Source: Candidatus Eiseniibacteriota bacterium (GTDB taxonomy: Bacteria > Eisenbacteria > RBG-16-71-46 > CAIMUX01). Taken from it: a stretch of 64,000 bases of DNA. Of the stretch, positions 14,874-23,933 are shown one piece after another. Numbering within the stretch: the first letter of the stretch is position 1; every line of letters starts with the position of its first letter. The notes below the pieces were generated by a model. The model was given only the letters and a program-made list of their open reading frames with translations. It was not told the origin of the DNA and ran no database searches. Position numbers and translations under genes: made by a program. The stretch covers positions 62,001-126,000 of the forward strand of contig JADJQY010000005.1 in NCBI GenBank assembly GCA_016712505.1. Direction: 5' to 3'.

Positions 14874-17543
14874 TCAACCCATCTCCACGAAGGCGCGCAG
14901 ACGACGACGACGGGTCGGGTGGCGCAGCTTCCGCAGCGCCTTGGCCTCGATCTGCCGGATCCGCTCGCGCGTGACGTTGAAAAGCGCCCCCACCTCCTCG
15001 AGGGTGCGGGGGCAGCCGTCCTCGGTGAGACCGAAGCGCAGACGAATGACCCGGGCCTCCCGCTTGGTCAGGGTCTCGAGTACCTCGTTGACCTCGTCGC
15101 GCAGCATGGCAAACGCCGCCGAGTGCGCCGGGGAGATCACGCTGGTGTCCTCGATGAAGTCACCCAGGTTCGAGTCGTCATCCTCGCCGATCGGTCGGTC
15201 GAGCGAGATCGGCTCCTGGGCCGCCTTCAACACCATCTTGATCTTGTCCGCCGGCATCTTGAGCTTGTCGGCGATCTCTTCCGGGGTCGGCTCGCGGCCC
15301 AGATCCTGAAGCAGCCGGCGCGAGGTGCGTACCACCTTGTTGATCGCCTCGATCATGTGCACCGGCACCCGGATGGTGCGCGCCTGATCGGCGATCGCGC
15401 GGGTGATCGCCTGGCGAATCCACCAGGTGGCGTAGGTCGAGAACTTGTACCCCTTGCGGTAGTCGAACTTGTCGACCGCGCGCATCAGGCCCGAGTTCCC
15501 TTCCTGGATCAGGTCGAGGAATTCGAGGCCGCGGTTGGTGTAGCGCTTGGCGATCGAGATCACGAGGCGAACGTTCGCCTCGATCATCTCGCGCTTCGCC
15601 TGATCGCGATCGTGCTCGCCGCGCAGGACGGTGCGCACCACCTCGGTCAGTTCCTCCATGGTCATCAGGAGGTCCTGCTCCGCGCGCCGGATCCGGCGTC
15701 GCTCCGCCTTGGCATCCCGCTCCGACTGCGACACGCCGTCGGACATCGCCTTCCAGTCCTCGGGCGTGAGCTTCGGCACCTTGATCGATCCCAGCCGCAC
15801 CAGCACCGGCTTGGCCTTCTTCGCACTGACCGGCTTGGCCTTTCCGTTGCGGGCCTGGTGCGCGTCGATCAGGGCCTGGCGCGCGCGGACGTCTTCTTCC
15901 AGCGCTTCGACCGCGTCGAACGCCTGGCGCATCCGCTCGTGCTCGCGCTTCAGTCGGTGGCTCACCCGATCGATGAACTTGGCCGAGAGGCCGAACTTCT
16001 GGATCTCGCCGATCAGCTTCTGCTCCGCCTTGGCCAACGCGGCGGAACTCTGTTCCCGCTTCTTCTCCGCCTGGCGCTTCTGCGCGTCGGTGTAGGCGGC
16101 GGTGTACTCCGACTGCGCCTTCACCACCTTGATCAGGCAGGCCGCGACCCGCTTGCGCTCCGCCACCTGGGAGACTTCACCGTTCCAGTTGGCCAGATCG
16201 ATCTGGATCAGATCCTCGAGCTTGCACTTTCCGGCCTTGAGCTTCTCGGCCATGTTTTGCAGCTCGCGGATGCCGATCGGGGTCTTGAACATCGCGCTCG
16301 AGATGGCGATCTCCGCCGACTCGATCCGCTTCGCGATCTCGACCTCGCCCTCGCGGTTGAGGAGCGGCACCCGCCCCATCTCGCGGAGATACATCCGCAC
16401 CGGGTCGTCGTAGCGCACGGTCGGGGCGGCGACGGCCTTCACCTCGGCCGACTTCTTCTTCTCCGCCTCCTGGCTGCGCGCGGTCTTCAAGACCTTGTAG
16501 GCCTCTTCCTCGCTCTCGTACCACGGGACGTTCAGGTCCTGCAGGAGCCGGAAGGCCTCATCCATCCGATCGACCATCTCGTCGCTGTCGCGCTCGGTCC
16601 CCTTGGCCACCCGCTCGTCGACCTGCTCGTAGGTGACGAACCCCTGGCGCACCGCCAGTTCCTTGAGAGCCTGGAGCGGATCGTCCCCCTCGATGGTGAG
16701 CCGAGCCGCCGCCGCCTCGCGCGCGGCGCGCCCCGCCTTGGCCGAGAGCGGGCCACCCTTGCCCGACCGGCCGGTCTTGTTCCCGCGAGCCAGCGGGCCC
16801 GGCGGGAGTTCGAAACGGGCGGCCGCAGCCTGCGCGTCCGACTCGACCAGCTTGACCACGCTGCCCTTCTTCTTCGACTTCTTCGCCGGGGCTTCCTTCG
16901 CGCCAGGGTCCTTCAACAGCACCTCCTTGGCCCCACCTTCCTTCGCCGCTGCACCGCCCTTGGGAGTGACACTGCTCTTCGGGGCATCACTCCCCTTGCT
17001 GGCGCCAGTCCATTTGGTACCAGATCCGTGTGTGCCAGACGCGTGTGTACCAGTCCCTCTGGTGACACTCCCCTTCGAAGCAACGGCCGCCTTGGACGGG
17101 GCAACGGCCTTCTTCCCCGCATCGCCTTTCGGGGCGGCCGCCTTTTTGCCGGCGGTCGACTTCTCGCCCGGGCCTCGGCCCCCGTCGCTCTTGCCAGATC
17201 CGGAGTCCTGCGCGGCAACCACCTGCTTTGTCGAGCTCAAGCTCTTCCCCCTGGGCGTCTTGCCCCCCGTCGAACCAGAGTCCTGCGTGCGGGACTTCCG
17301 AACGGTCTCGCGTGACCGGATCGTCTCTCGTGATTCCTTGCCTGATCGGGCCTGGACCCTCGAAACGGCCTGCACCCTCGAAACGGCCTGCACCTCCGAA
17401 ACGACCTGCACCTCCGAAACGACCTGCCCGGCCGAAGTCGTGCCCACTCTCAAAGATGCGCCCATCTCCGAAGAGGACGACGCCTCGGCAGTTCCCCCGC
17501 GTGCGGTGCGGGGGGTTGGATTCGGCTTGGAACTCGGCGTCAT
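14874..17543 (-). CDS. rpoD: Primary sigma factor RpoD (sigma-70)
   Basis: The housekeeping sigma factor of RNA polymerase. It has region 1.1 at about residues 285-345 (DPLQALKELAVRQGFVTYEQ) and region 1.2 (RYDDPVRMYLREMGRVPLLN). A non-conserved Lys/Glu-rich insert follows. Region 2 has ANVRLVISIAKRYTNRGLEF, YKFSTYATWWIRQAITRAI, region 3 DDDSNLGDFIEDT, and region 4.2 LEEVGALFNVTRERIRQIEA. At 889 residues it is longer than usual because of a ~280-residue low-complexity N-terminal extension rich in Lys, Ala, Ser and Gly. That extension includes a six-residue repeat (SEVQVV/SRVQAV), so the true start may lie further in. A TTATAA -10-like sequence lies about 40 bases upstream of 17543. It is 198 bases after dnaG. 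Confidence 0.95.
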   Translation of the reverse strand: MTPSSKPNPTPRTARGGTAEASSSSEMGASLRVGTTSAGQVVSEVQVVSEVQAVSRVQAVSRVQARSGKESRETIRSRETVRKSRTQDSGSTGGKTPRGKSLSSTKQVVAAQDSGSGKSDGGRGPGEKSTAGKKAAAPKGDAGKKAVAPSKAAVASKGSVTRGTGTHASGTHGSGTKWTGASKGSDAPKSSVTPKGGAAAKEGGAKEVLLKDPGAKEAPAKKSKKKGSVVKLVESDAQAAAARFELPPGPLARGNKTGRSGKGGPLSAKAGRAAREAAAARLTIEGDDPLQALKELAVRQGFVTYEQVDERVAKGTERDSDEMVDRMDEAFRLLQDLNVPWYESEEEAYKVLKTARSQEAEKKKSAEVKAVAAPTVRYDDPVRMYLREMGRVPLLNREGEVEIAKRIESAEIAISSAMFKTPIGIRELQNMAEKLKAGKCKLEDLIQIDLANWNGEVSQVAERKRVAACLIKVVKAQSEYTAAYTDAQKRQAEKKREQSSAALAKAEQKLIGEIQKFGLSAKFIDRVSHRLKREHERMRQAFDAVEALEEDVRARQALIDAHQARNGKAKPVSAKKAKPVLVRLGSIKVPKLTPEDWKAMSDGVSQSERDAKAERRRIRRAEQDLLMTMEELTEVVRTVLRGEHDRDQAKREMIEANVRLVISIAKRYTNRGLEFLDLIQEGNSGLMRAVDKFDYRKGYKFSTYATWWIRQAITRAIADQARTIRVPVHMIEAINKVVRTSRRLLQDLGREPTPEEIADKLKMPADKIKMVLKAAQEPISLDRPIGEDDDSNLGDFIEDTSVISPAHSAAFAMLRDEVNEVLETLTKREARVIRLRFGLTEDGCPRTLEEVGALFNVTRERIRQIEAKALRKLRHPTRRRRLRAFVEMG
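17361..17432. repeat. 18-bp tandem repeat in the 5' part of rpoD
   Basis: Four 18-bp units of CGAAACGRCCTGCACCTC type, plus a partial one before them, encode six-residue repeats near the rpoD N-terminus. The unit length equals that of the array between the nearby tRNA genes, and both contain CCTGCACC. Confidence 0.85.
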
Positions 17544-17741
17544 GGGAGAGGATCTCCGGTACGAGGCATTCTGTCCTTATAACCGAGTCATTCCCCGGGT
17601 TCCAGATGAAAACGAGGTTCCGGCACCTTTCACCTCCCGGCACGCTAAATGATTACCGCGCCCGCTCGGCGATTGTCGCTGGGGTGGTTCTGGCGTCGCG
17701 CCGGTCCGCGCGCCTGCCGCGGCGCGGGCTTCCCCCGGAAC

Positions 17742-19568
17742 TCAGACCGACACGTAGCCCTCAGGCCCTTCCTCCTGCGCTCGGGCGAGCCGCGCCTTGG
17801 CCCGGGCCAGTTCCTGCTTCTCGGCCAGCAGGCGCGCTTCTTCGTCCCGGTTTCCGCTCTCTCCGGCCCGTCGGATCTCTCCGTTCAGGGCCTCCATCCG
17901 GCGCTCGATTCGCCAGGTCTCGAGGCGGGCAAGAAGATGAGATGGCAGGATGGCCGGCGAGGTTTCTCGCATCGCCAGCGCATTCAGCGGCGCGCCGTAC
18001 TCGCACTCGTGGGTGGCCCGCGCGAGCAGGCTCCGGACCGACCCCTCTTCCGGGTTCTCGGCGAACGCCTCCCCGATCCAGCGGAGCAGCCCCGGAGCGG
18101 GAGACTTCGACCCCGCCCGCTCGAGCGCCTCAGCCATCGCAGTCGCCTCTTCGGGATAGCTCAGCCCGGAAATGAGACACTGACTCTCGAACCGCTTCCA
18201 CGGCTCGGACGAGGCCCCGGTGGAGCCGCTCGCACTCTGCCGCGCGGGTGCCGCCCCGGCGGCCCGGGCGGGCGGACGCACCTCCGGCGCCCCGGTCTTT
18301 GCCGCACCCCGCGCCGCGCGCAGCTTCTCCTCGAACGCTTCGGGCCGCAGACCAAATCGACCCGACGCCTCCTGCACCGCCATCTCACGGTGCAGCGGAT
18401 CGCTCAGGTTGGCCAGGATCTCGGCCGCGCGGTCGACCGCATCCCGCTTGGGCAGCGTGCCAAGGGAGACCTGTTCCTCGAGGAAGGCGAGCGGCGCGCG
18501 CGCCTCGAGCAGCGCGGCCTGCACCGCCTCCGCCCCGTGTTCCCGCACCCAGAGATCGGGATCGAGCCCCGCCGGCGGAAATGCCACCCGTACGTCGTCG
18601 ATCACCCCGACCGCGATCGGGAGCGCCCGGAGCGCGGCCCGGAATCCGGCCCCGTCGCCGTCGAAGAGGAAGATCACCGTTCGACCGATCCGGTGGAGCA
18701 TCGTGCATTGCTCGGGCGTCAGCGCGGTGCCGCAACTCCCGACCGCCGCGCCCAGACCGGCCTGCGCAAATGCGATCACGTCGAAGTACCCCTCGACCAC
18801 GGCGACGAAGCTGGCCTCGCGCATCGCATCGCGCGCCTCGCGCCAGCCGAAGAGGGTGGTCCCCTTGCGATAGACCGCCGTCTCCGGCGAGTTCAGATAC
18901 TTCGGCTCCTCCGGCCCCAAGATCCGCCCACCGAAGCCGACCGGTGTTCCGCTCGGGCTATCGATCGGGATCATGAGCCGATTGCGGAATCGATCGTAGA
19001 CTCGCCCTCCGTCCGCTTCGATGGCCAGGCCAGCCTCGATCAGCGCTCGCTCCGAGACGAATCGCCGGGCGTAGCTCAGCAGCCCGTCCCAGGCATCGGG
19101 CGCGACGCCGAGGCCGTAGCGCTCCGCGATCTCCGTTCCGATCCCCCGCTTTTGCAGGTAGGCCCGGGCATCGGCTCCCGCCGCTCCGAGCAGCCGCTCG
19201 CGGTAGAATCCGCGCGCGATCTTGAGCGCAGCACGGATCCGCTCCACCGTGTCGCCGCTCGGTCCCCGTCGCTCCGGCAGGGCGATCCCCGCCTTCTCCG
19301 CGAGATACTGCAACGCTTCGGGGAAGCTCAGCTTCTCGTGGGCCATCAGGAACGAGAACGCATCGCCCCCCTCGCCGCAGCCGAAACAGTGGTAGGTCTG
19401 GTGATCCGGGCTGACGTAGAACGAGGGCGTCTTCTCACGATGGAACGGACAGAGTCCGCGGAAGCGGTTGCCGACCCGCTTCAGCTCGACCTGCGCTCCG
19501 ATCAGGCCGACCACGTCGGTTGCGCTCCGCACCTGCTCGACGAACGGATCGGACCCGGCCCGGCTCAC
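17742..19568 (-). CDS. dnaG: DNA primase
   Basis: Synthesises RNA primers at the replication fork. The 608 residues begin with a CHC2 zinc finger (LCPFHREKTPSFYV and YHCFGCGEGGDAFSFL). The catalytic core follows with GFGGRILGPEEPKYLNSPET and the Toprim motifs VVEGYFDVIAFAQAG and FLFDGDGAGFRAALRA. A C-terminal helical DnaB-interacting part is rich in Ala and Glu. The start is GTG at 19568, overlapping the mutS2 stop as GTGA. The length and domain order are normal. Confidence 0.96.
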   Translation of the reverse strand: MSRAGSDPFVEQVRSATDVVGLIGAQVELKRVGNRFRGLCPFHREKTPSFYVSPDHQTYHCFGCGEGGDAFSFLMAHEKLSFPEALQYLAEKAGIALPERRGPSGDTVERIRAALKIARGFYRERLLGAAGADARAYLQKRGIGTEIAERYGLGVAPDAWDGLLSYARRFVSERALIEAGLAIEADGGRVYDRFRNRLMIPIDSPSGTPVGFGGRILGPEEPKYLNSPETAVYRKGTTLFGWREARDAMREASFVAVVEGYFDVIAFAQAGLGAAVGSCGTALTPEQCTMLHRIGRTVIFLFDGDGAGFRAALRALPIAVGVIDDVRVAFPPAGLDPDLWVREHGAEAVQAALLEARAPLAFLEEQVSLGTLPKRDAVDRAAEILANLSDPLHREMAVQEASGRFGLRPEAFEEKLRAARGAAKTGAPEVRPPARAAGAAPARQSASGSTGASSEPWKRFESQCLISGLSYPEEATAMAEALERAGSKSPAPGLLRWIGEAFAENPEEGSVRSLLARATHECEYGAPLNALAMRETSPAILPSHLLARLETWRIERRMEALNGEIRRAGESGNRDEEARLLAEKQELARAKARLARAQEEGPEGYVSV

Positions 19569-21964
19569 CTGGCCGTCCCTCCCAGTTCGGCCACCGTCAC
19601 GCCCCAGCCCCCTTCGGCCGGTTCTCCCTGGCGGTAACTGACCACCAGCGGATGGCGCCCCAGCAGCCGCTCCACCTCTCGCTTCAGCGTTCCCGTCCCC
19701 TTGCCGTGGACGATGCGCACGATCACCACGCCACGGCGCGCCGCCAGGTCGAGGTGCCGATCGACGCGCGCGGTCGCCTCCTCCGCGCTCAGCCCGCGCA
19801 GGTCGAGCTCGCGCGGCACCTCCTGATTCGGCGCTTCATCCGCCCGAAAGGTGACCCGCGGTGGGCGCGGGGCGTAGTCGCGCGGGGTCTGCTCCAATCG
19901 CCGGATCTCCACCTCCAGACGTCGCCCCTGCCACTCCACCCATGCCTTCTTCCCGTCCTCGCTCACCCGCTGGATCCGCACGGTGTCGTTCAGATCGGAG
20001 AGCCAGGCCTTCGCCCCCACCTGCACCGCCTCGGCGGTCAGACGCGCACCGCGACTCCTCGGCCGGCCCGGCAGATCCGACTCGCTCCTTTGCCGGGTCA
20101 GCGCACGCTCGGCCCGACGCACCTGCTCCAGCGCCTGCTCCGGCTGGAGGGCGCGGACCTGCTCCTCCAGTGTCTTCCGCATCGCCTCGAGCGAGGCTTG
20201 GGTCTCATGAAACAGCGCCCGTACCTGGGACTCGCGGTCGCGCCGCAGCCCATCGATCCGTTCGCGCAGTCGCGTCGTCTGGCGTTCCCGTCGCTCGGTG
20301 GCGGCAGCCAGCCGCGCCTCCTCCGCCTCCAGTTCCTCGCGCGCCTGGACCAGCGCCCGCTTCTCCGTCTCGACCTCGGCGTAGATCTTGTCGAGCTGCA
20401 CCGCGAGGGGAGAGCGGAACCGCTCGACCTCGGTGAGCAGCGTCGAACTGGGGAACATCCGGCGGGCAATGTCGAGCGCTCGAGACCGCCCCGCCTCCCC
20501 CATGCGGAACCGGTACCGCGGACGGAGCGAGACGGCATCGAACTCCATCGAGGCGTTCTGCATCCGCTCGTGCTCGGAGGCGAACCCCTTGAGCGCCGCC
20601 AGGTGGGTGGTGGCCAGGGTGAGGGTGCGGCGTTCGGCCAGTCCGTTGAGCAGCGCCATGGCGAGCGGCGCCCCTTCCTCCGGATCGGTGCCGCTCCCCA
20701 GCTCGTCGAGGAGGACGAGCGACTCGCCGGTCGCCTCCTCCCAGGTCTCGCCGATGTTCTTCAGGTGCCCGGCGAAGGTCGAGAGCTCTCCCTCGATCGA
20801 TTGCTCGTCGCCCAGGTCGACGAAGAGGTCGTCGACCAGCGGCAGATCGGTCCCCGGTCCGGCCGGCACCAGGAGCCCGGCCCGTGCCATCGCGGTCGAG
20901 AGCCCGACGGTCTTCAGCGCAACTGTCTTCCCGCCCATGTTCGGGCCGGAGAGAATCACCACCGGTCGTTCGCGCGAGAACTCGATGTCGAGCGGCACCA
21001 CCCGTGCGCCCCCTCGGCGCTCCGCCTCGGCCAGCAACGGATGGCGCCCCGCCACGATGTGCAGCCGCCCCTCGGCGTTCAGTTCCGGGGCCTCGCCGCC
21101 GATGTCGAGCGCCAGCCGCGCCTGGGCGCGGATCAGATCGAACCACCCCACCGCCTCGATCGTCGACTCCAGCGGTTCGACCGCCCCACGCAGCGCATCG
21201 GTCAGTTCGTCGAGCACGCGAAGCTCCTCGCGCACCACCTCCTCGCGCCGGTCGGCTACCGCGTTGTTCGCCTCCAGCGCCTCGAGCGGCTCGACCAGCA
21301 CCGACTGTCCGGTCTGGGAACGGCCGTGCACGATCCCGCCGTAGACGCTGCGGTGCTGGCTCCGCACCGAGAGCACGTAGCGGCCATCGCGCAGGGTGAC
21401 GAACGCATCTTCCCGATCGTGAGAGAGCCGATCGAGCATCCCGTCGAGCAGATCAGAGGCCCGCTTTTGCGTGTCGATCAGCTCGCGCCGCGCCCGGGCG
21501 AGGAGCGGGCTCGCGCTGTCGAGCACCTCCCCGCTCGGTGAGACCGAACGGGCCAGCCGCGCGCGCAGCGCGGAGAACTCTCCGATCGACCGGCCGACCT
21601 CGGTCAGGTTGGGCAGACTCCTTCCGGTCTCGGCCAGGCGGGCAAAGATCCGGCGCAAATCGGAAGCGACCTGAAGCACCGGGAGGAAGGCATACAACTC
21701 CACTCCGTCGAGCGCGGCGGTCCCGCGGCGCAGTCGCACCAGCAGCGGCTCGAGATCGCCGATCGGGGAGGGGCCCGGCGCATCGCCCGAGAGCTCGAGC
21801 GTGCGCCACTCGAGGGTGCGCGCGTGCGAGAGACGGATCTCCTCCAGGGAGAGATTCGGCGCGAGTGCCTCGGCGCGCTTCCGCCCGCGCGGCGAGAAGG
21901 TGGAACGCACCACCATCGCGCGGACCTTGTCGAATTCGAGCACCGAAAGGGAATGCGCGTTCAC
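19565..21964 (-). CDS. mutS2: Endonuclease MutS2
   Basis: A MutS-family ATPase with an endonuclease tail that suppresses recombination or acts in ribosome rescue. From GTG 21964 it has 799 residues, the usual length; the frame is open upstream to a TTG inside the rpsU terminator, which I reject as start. The Walker A motif is SGPNMGGKTVALKT, followed by the MutS signature LVLLDELGSGTDPEEGA. Long coiled-coil arms come next. The C-terminal Smr nuclease domain has LDLRGLSAEEA and HGKGTGTLKREV. The KOW-like segment is GAKAWLSDLNDTVRI. It overlaps dnaG by four bases, so it is co-translated with the primase. Confidence 0.93.
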   Translation of the reverse strand: MNAHSLSVLEFDKVRAMVVRSTFSPRGRKRAEALAPNLSLEEIRLSHARTLEWRTLELSGDAPGPSPIGDLEPLLVRLRRGTAALDGVELYAFLPVLQVASDLRRIFARLAETGRSLPNLTEVGRSIGEFSALRARLARSVSPSGEVLDSASPLLARARRELIDTQKRASDLLDGMLDRLSHDREDAFVTLRDGRYVLSVRSQHRSVYGGIVHGRSQTGQSVLVEPLEALEANNAVADRREEVVREELRVLDELTDALRGAVEPLESTIEAVGWFDLIRAQARLALDIGGEAPELNAEGRLHIVAGRHPLLAEAERRGGARVVPLDIEFSRERPVVILSGPNMGGKTVALKTVGLSTAMARAGLLVPAGPGTDLPLVDDLFVDLGDEQSIEGELSTFAGHLKNIGETWEEATGESLVLLDELGSGTDPEEGAPLAMALLNGLAERRTLTLATTHLAALKGFASEHERMQNASMEFDAVSLRPRYRFRMGEAGRSRALDIARRMFPSSTLLTEVERFRSPLAVQLDKIYAEVETEKRALVQAREELEAEEARLAAATERRERQTTRLRERIDGLRRDRESQVRALFHETQASLEAMRKTLEEQVRALQPEQALEQVRRAERALTRQRSESDLPGRPRSRGARLTAEAVQVGAKAWLSDLNDTVRIQRVSEDGKKAWVEWQGRRLEVEIRRLEQTPRDYAPRPPRVTFRADEAPNQEVPRELDLRGLSAEEATARVDRHLDLAARRGVVIVRIVHGKGTGTLKREVERLLGRHPLVVSYRQGEPAEGGWGVTVAELGGTAR

Positions 21965-22083
21965 GGAGCCCTGGCCCCCCTGGGAGGAACGGGTCAACGG
22001 CGGGAGGGACCGGACGTCCGTCCGCCCCCACGGATCTTGGGTCGCGATCGCCGCCCCGGCCATGGTACAGGAACCGGATCGCA

Positions 22084-22124
22084 CAAAAAACAAGGCGGGG
22101 TCTCGCTGTTTGGCAAGACCCCGC
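22084..22124 (-). terminator. Rho-independent terminator of rpsU
   Basis: On the minus strand a 9-bp stem GCGGGGTCT/AGACCCCGC (22095-22124) is followed within five bases by TTGTTTTTTG. It lies between rpsU and mutS2, so most rpsU transcripts should end here and mutS2-dnaG-rpoD would need readthrough or their own promoter. Confidence 0.85.
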
Positions 22125-22156
22125 GAGACAGACAGTCCAGGGGACGTCTAGCAGTC

Positions 22157-22245
22157 GACGTCTACCAGCGGCCAGCTACCTGGAGACGGCTACCTGCAGC
22201 CGACTACCAGCGGACGGCTACGAGCGGACGACTACCAGCGGACGA
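22157..22245. repeat. 14-15-bp imperfect tandem repeat downstream of rpsU
   Basis: About six degenerate units related to CGACTACCAGCGGA run from 22157 up to the rpsU stop codon. The three nearest the gene (22201-22242) are the best conserved. They fill the space between the stop codon and the terminator. Confidence 0.75.
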
Positions 22246-22443
22246 CTAATAGTCCTGGCTGCGCATGGCCGCCTGCATCTTACGACGGCTGTTGTTCTCC
22301 TTGCGCTTGCGCCGCTCGCTCGGCTTCTCGAAGTGCTGGTGCTTGCGCACGTCGGCCAGGATGCCCGCCTTCTCGCACTTCTTCTTGAACCGCTTGAGCG
22401 CGCTCTCGAAGGACTCGTTTTCCTTCACACGAATGCCCGGCAA
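22246..22443 (-). CDS. rpsU: 30S ribosomal protein S21
   Basis: A 65-residue basic ribosomal protein needed for mRNA recruitment to the 30S subunit. It shows the typical core ENESFESALKRFKKKCEKAG and the FEKPSERRKRK tail. The start is TTG at 22443 with GGGGGGAG a few bases upstream. It heads the macromolecular synthesis cluster rpsU-mutS2-dnaG-rpoD and has its own strong promoter and terminator. Confidence 0.95.
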   Translation of the reverse strand: MPGIRVKENESFESALKRFKKKCEKAGILADVRKHQHFEKPSERRKRKENNSRRKMQAAMRSQDY

Positions 22444-22524
22444 ACTATCTCCCCCCTAACCTGAGCAAAGTCTTGATGGGACGATCGACCAGCCCCTCCA
22501 GGGGGCAAACATCCCGAAGACGGG

Positions 22525-22554
22525 ACTATAGGTAGCCCCTTCCAGTACTGTCAA
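22525..22554 (-). promoter_or_regulatory. Sigma-70 promoter of rpsU
   Basis: On the minus strand TTGACA (22554-22549) and TATAGT (22530-22525) are separated by 18 bases. Transcription would begin near 22518 and leave a leader of about 75 bases before the TTG start. The match to consensus is the best seen in the window. Confidence 0.8.
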
Positions 22555-22656
22555 CCTTGCCGGTCGCTCCCGGCCGCGTTGACCCTCCAAAACTCGCCTG
22601 CTACCCTCCCGAACGATCGTCGGAAAGCCCCATCAACGTCGGTCCGGGAGGCCCAC

Positions 22657-23826
22657 ATGGCTCGTTTCCAAGGTCTGGACTTCTATTCTATCGACCAGAG
22701 CCTCTCCCCGGACGAGCGCCAGGTGCGCGATCTGGTCCGGGACTGGGTCACGAACGAGGTACTGCCCGGAATCGAACAGCACGCTCGGGAAGGGACCTTT
22801 CCGCTTCACCTGATTCCCAAGATGGGTGAAGAACTCGGCCTATTCGGTTCCAATTTCAACGATTACGGCTGTGCCGGGCTCTCCGCGATCGCCTACGGAC
22901 TGATCATGCAGGAGCTCGAGCGGGGCGACTCCGGCCTCCGGAGCTTCGCCTCGGTCCAGGGATCGCTCGTGATGTACCCCATCCGGGAGTTCGGCTCCGA
23001 GGCCCAGAAGGAGCGCTGGCTCCCCCTCCTTCGCCGCGGCGCGGCGATCGGCTGCTTCGGCCTGACCGAGCCCGATCACGGTTCGGACCCCGGCGGGATG
23101 GAAACCCGGGCCGTCCGGACCGACCGCGGCTGGCTGCTCAGCGGCACCAAGATGTGGATCACCAACGGCTCGATCGCCGACGTCGCGGTCGTCTGGGCAC
23201 GGACCGAGGACGGCATCCGCGGCTTCCTCGTCGAGCGCGGCACACCCGGGTTCACCACCAGCGACGTGAAGCGCAAGTTCTCGCTCCGTGCCTCGGTCAC
23301 CTCCGAGCTCTCGTTCCAGGATTGCGAGGTCCCCGCCGACTCCATCCTCTCCAAGACCACCGGCCTCAAGAACCCCCTCATGTGTCTCAACCAGGCGCGC
23401 TACGGGATCGCCTGGGGAGCGATCGGCGCCGCCCAGGCCTGCTACGACGCCGCGCTCCGCTACACCCTGGCGCGGACCCAGTTCGGCAAGCCCCTCGCCG
23501 CCTTCCAGCTCGTGCAGAACAAGCTCTGCCAGATGGTCACCGAGATCACCAAGGCCCAGCTCCTCGCGCTCCAGCTCGGTCGCCTGAAGGACCAGGGCCA
23601 GGCCAAGCCCGCTCTGGTCTCGCTGGCCAAGCGGAACAACGTCGCCATCGCCCTCGACATCGCCCGCACCGCCCGCGACATGCTTGGAGCCAACGGCATC
23701 ACCGACGAGTACCCCGTCGGCCGCCACATGGTGAACCTCGAATCGGTCTCCACCTACGAAGGCACCCACGACATCCACGCCCTCATCGTCGGCCACGCGG
23801 TGACCGGCATCGAAGCGTTCGCCTAA
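22657..23826 (+). CDS. gcdH: Glutaryl-CoA dehydrogenase-like acyl-CoA dehydrogenase
   Basis: An FAD enzyme of 389 residues that would oxidise and decarboxylate glutaryl-CoA to crotonyl-CoA in lysine/tryptophan breakdown, passing electrons to ETF. ATG 22657 is preceded by GGGAGG. Family segments include GCFGLTEPDHGSDPGGMETR, WITNGSIADVAVVWAR, LNQARYGIAWGAIGAAQACYD and RTQFGKPLAAFQLVQNKL. The catalytic Glu lies in VSTYEGTHDIHALIVG, where THDIHAL is typical of GcdH and not of other acyl-CoA dehydrogenases. It stands alone on the plus strand. The ETF-QO gene at 40 kb would serve the same electron chain. Confidence 0.9.
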   Translation: MARFQGLDFYSIDQSLSPDERQVRDLVRDWVTNEVLPGIEQHAREGTFPLHLIPKMGEELGLFGSNFNDYGCAGLSAIAYGLIMQELERGDSGLRSFASVQGSLVMYPIREFGSEAQKERWLPLLRRGAAIGCFGLTEPDHGSDPGGMETRAVRTDRGWLLSGTKMWITNGSIADVAVVWARTEDGIRGFLVERGTPGFTTSDVKRKFSLRASVTSELSFQDCEVPADSILSKTTGLKNPLMCLNQARYGIAWGAIGAAQACYDAALRYTLARTQFGKPLAAFQLVQNKLCQMVTEITKAQLLALQLGRLKDQGQAKPALVSLAKRNNVAIALDIARTARDMLGANGITDEYPVGRHMVNLESVSTYEGTHDIHALIVGHAVTGIEAFA

Positions 23827-23933
23827 GCCGCGCGGTGTGCGGGTGCTTCGCCGGGGGGCATCGGAACCGACTCGCAGCACGACATCCGCAGACGAGCGCG
23901 CGAAGGGCGCGGCCCCCTACCTCTCTCGCTCGG

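Noticed and set aside
14919..17315. Open frame of 798 codons on the plus strand
   Set aside because: It lies antisense to rpoD. Its composition (Leu, Arg, His rich) is what the GC-rich complement of a real gene gives.
17649..21541. Long plus-strand open frames opposite dnaG and mutS2
   Set aside because: Both match the reverse complement of well-supported genes and show no family motif.
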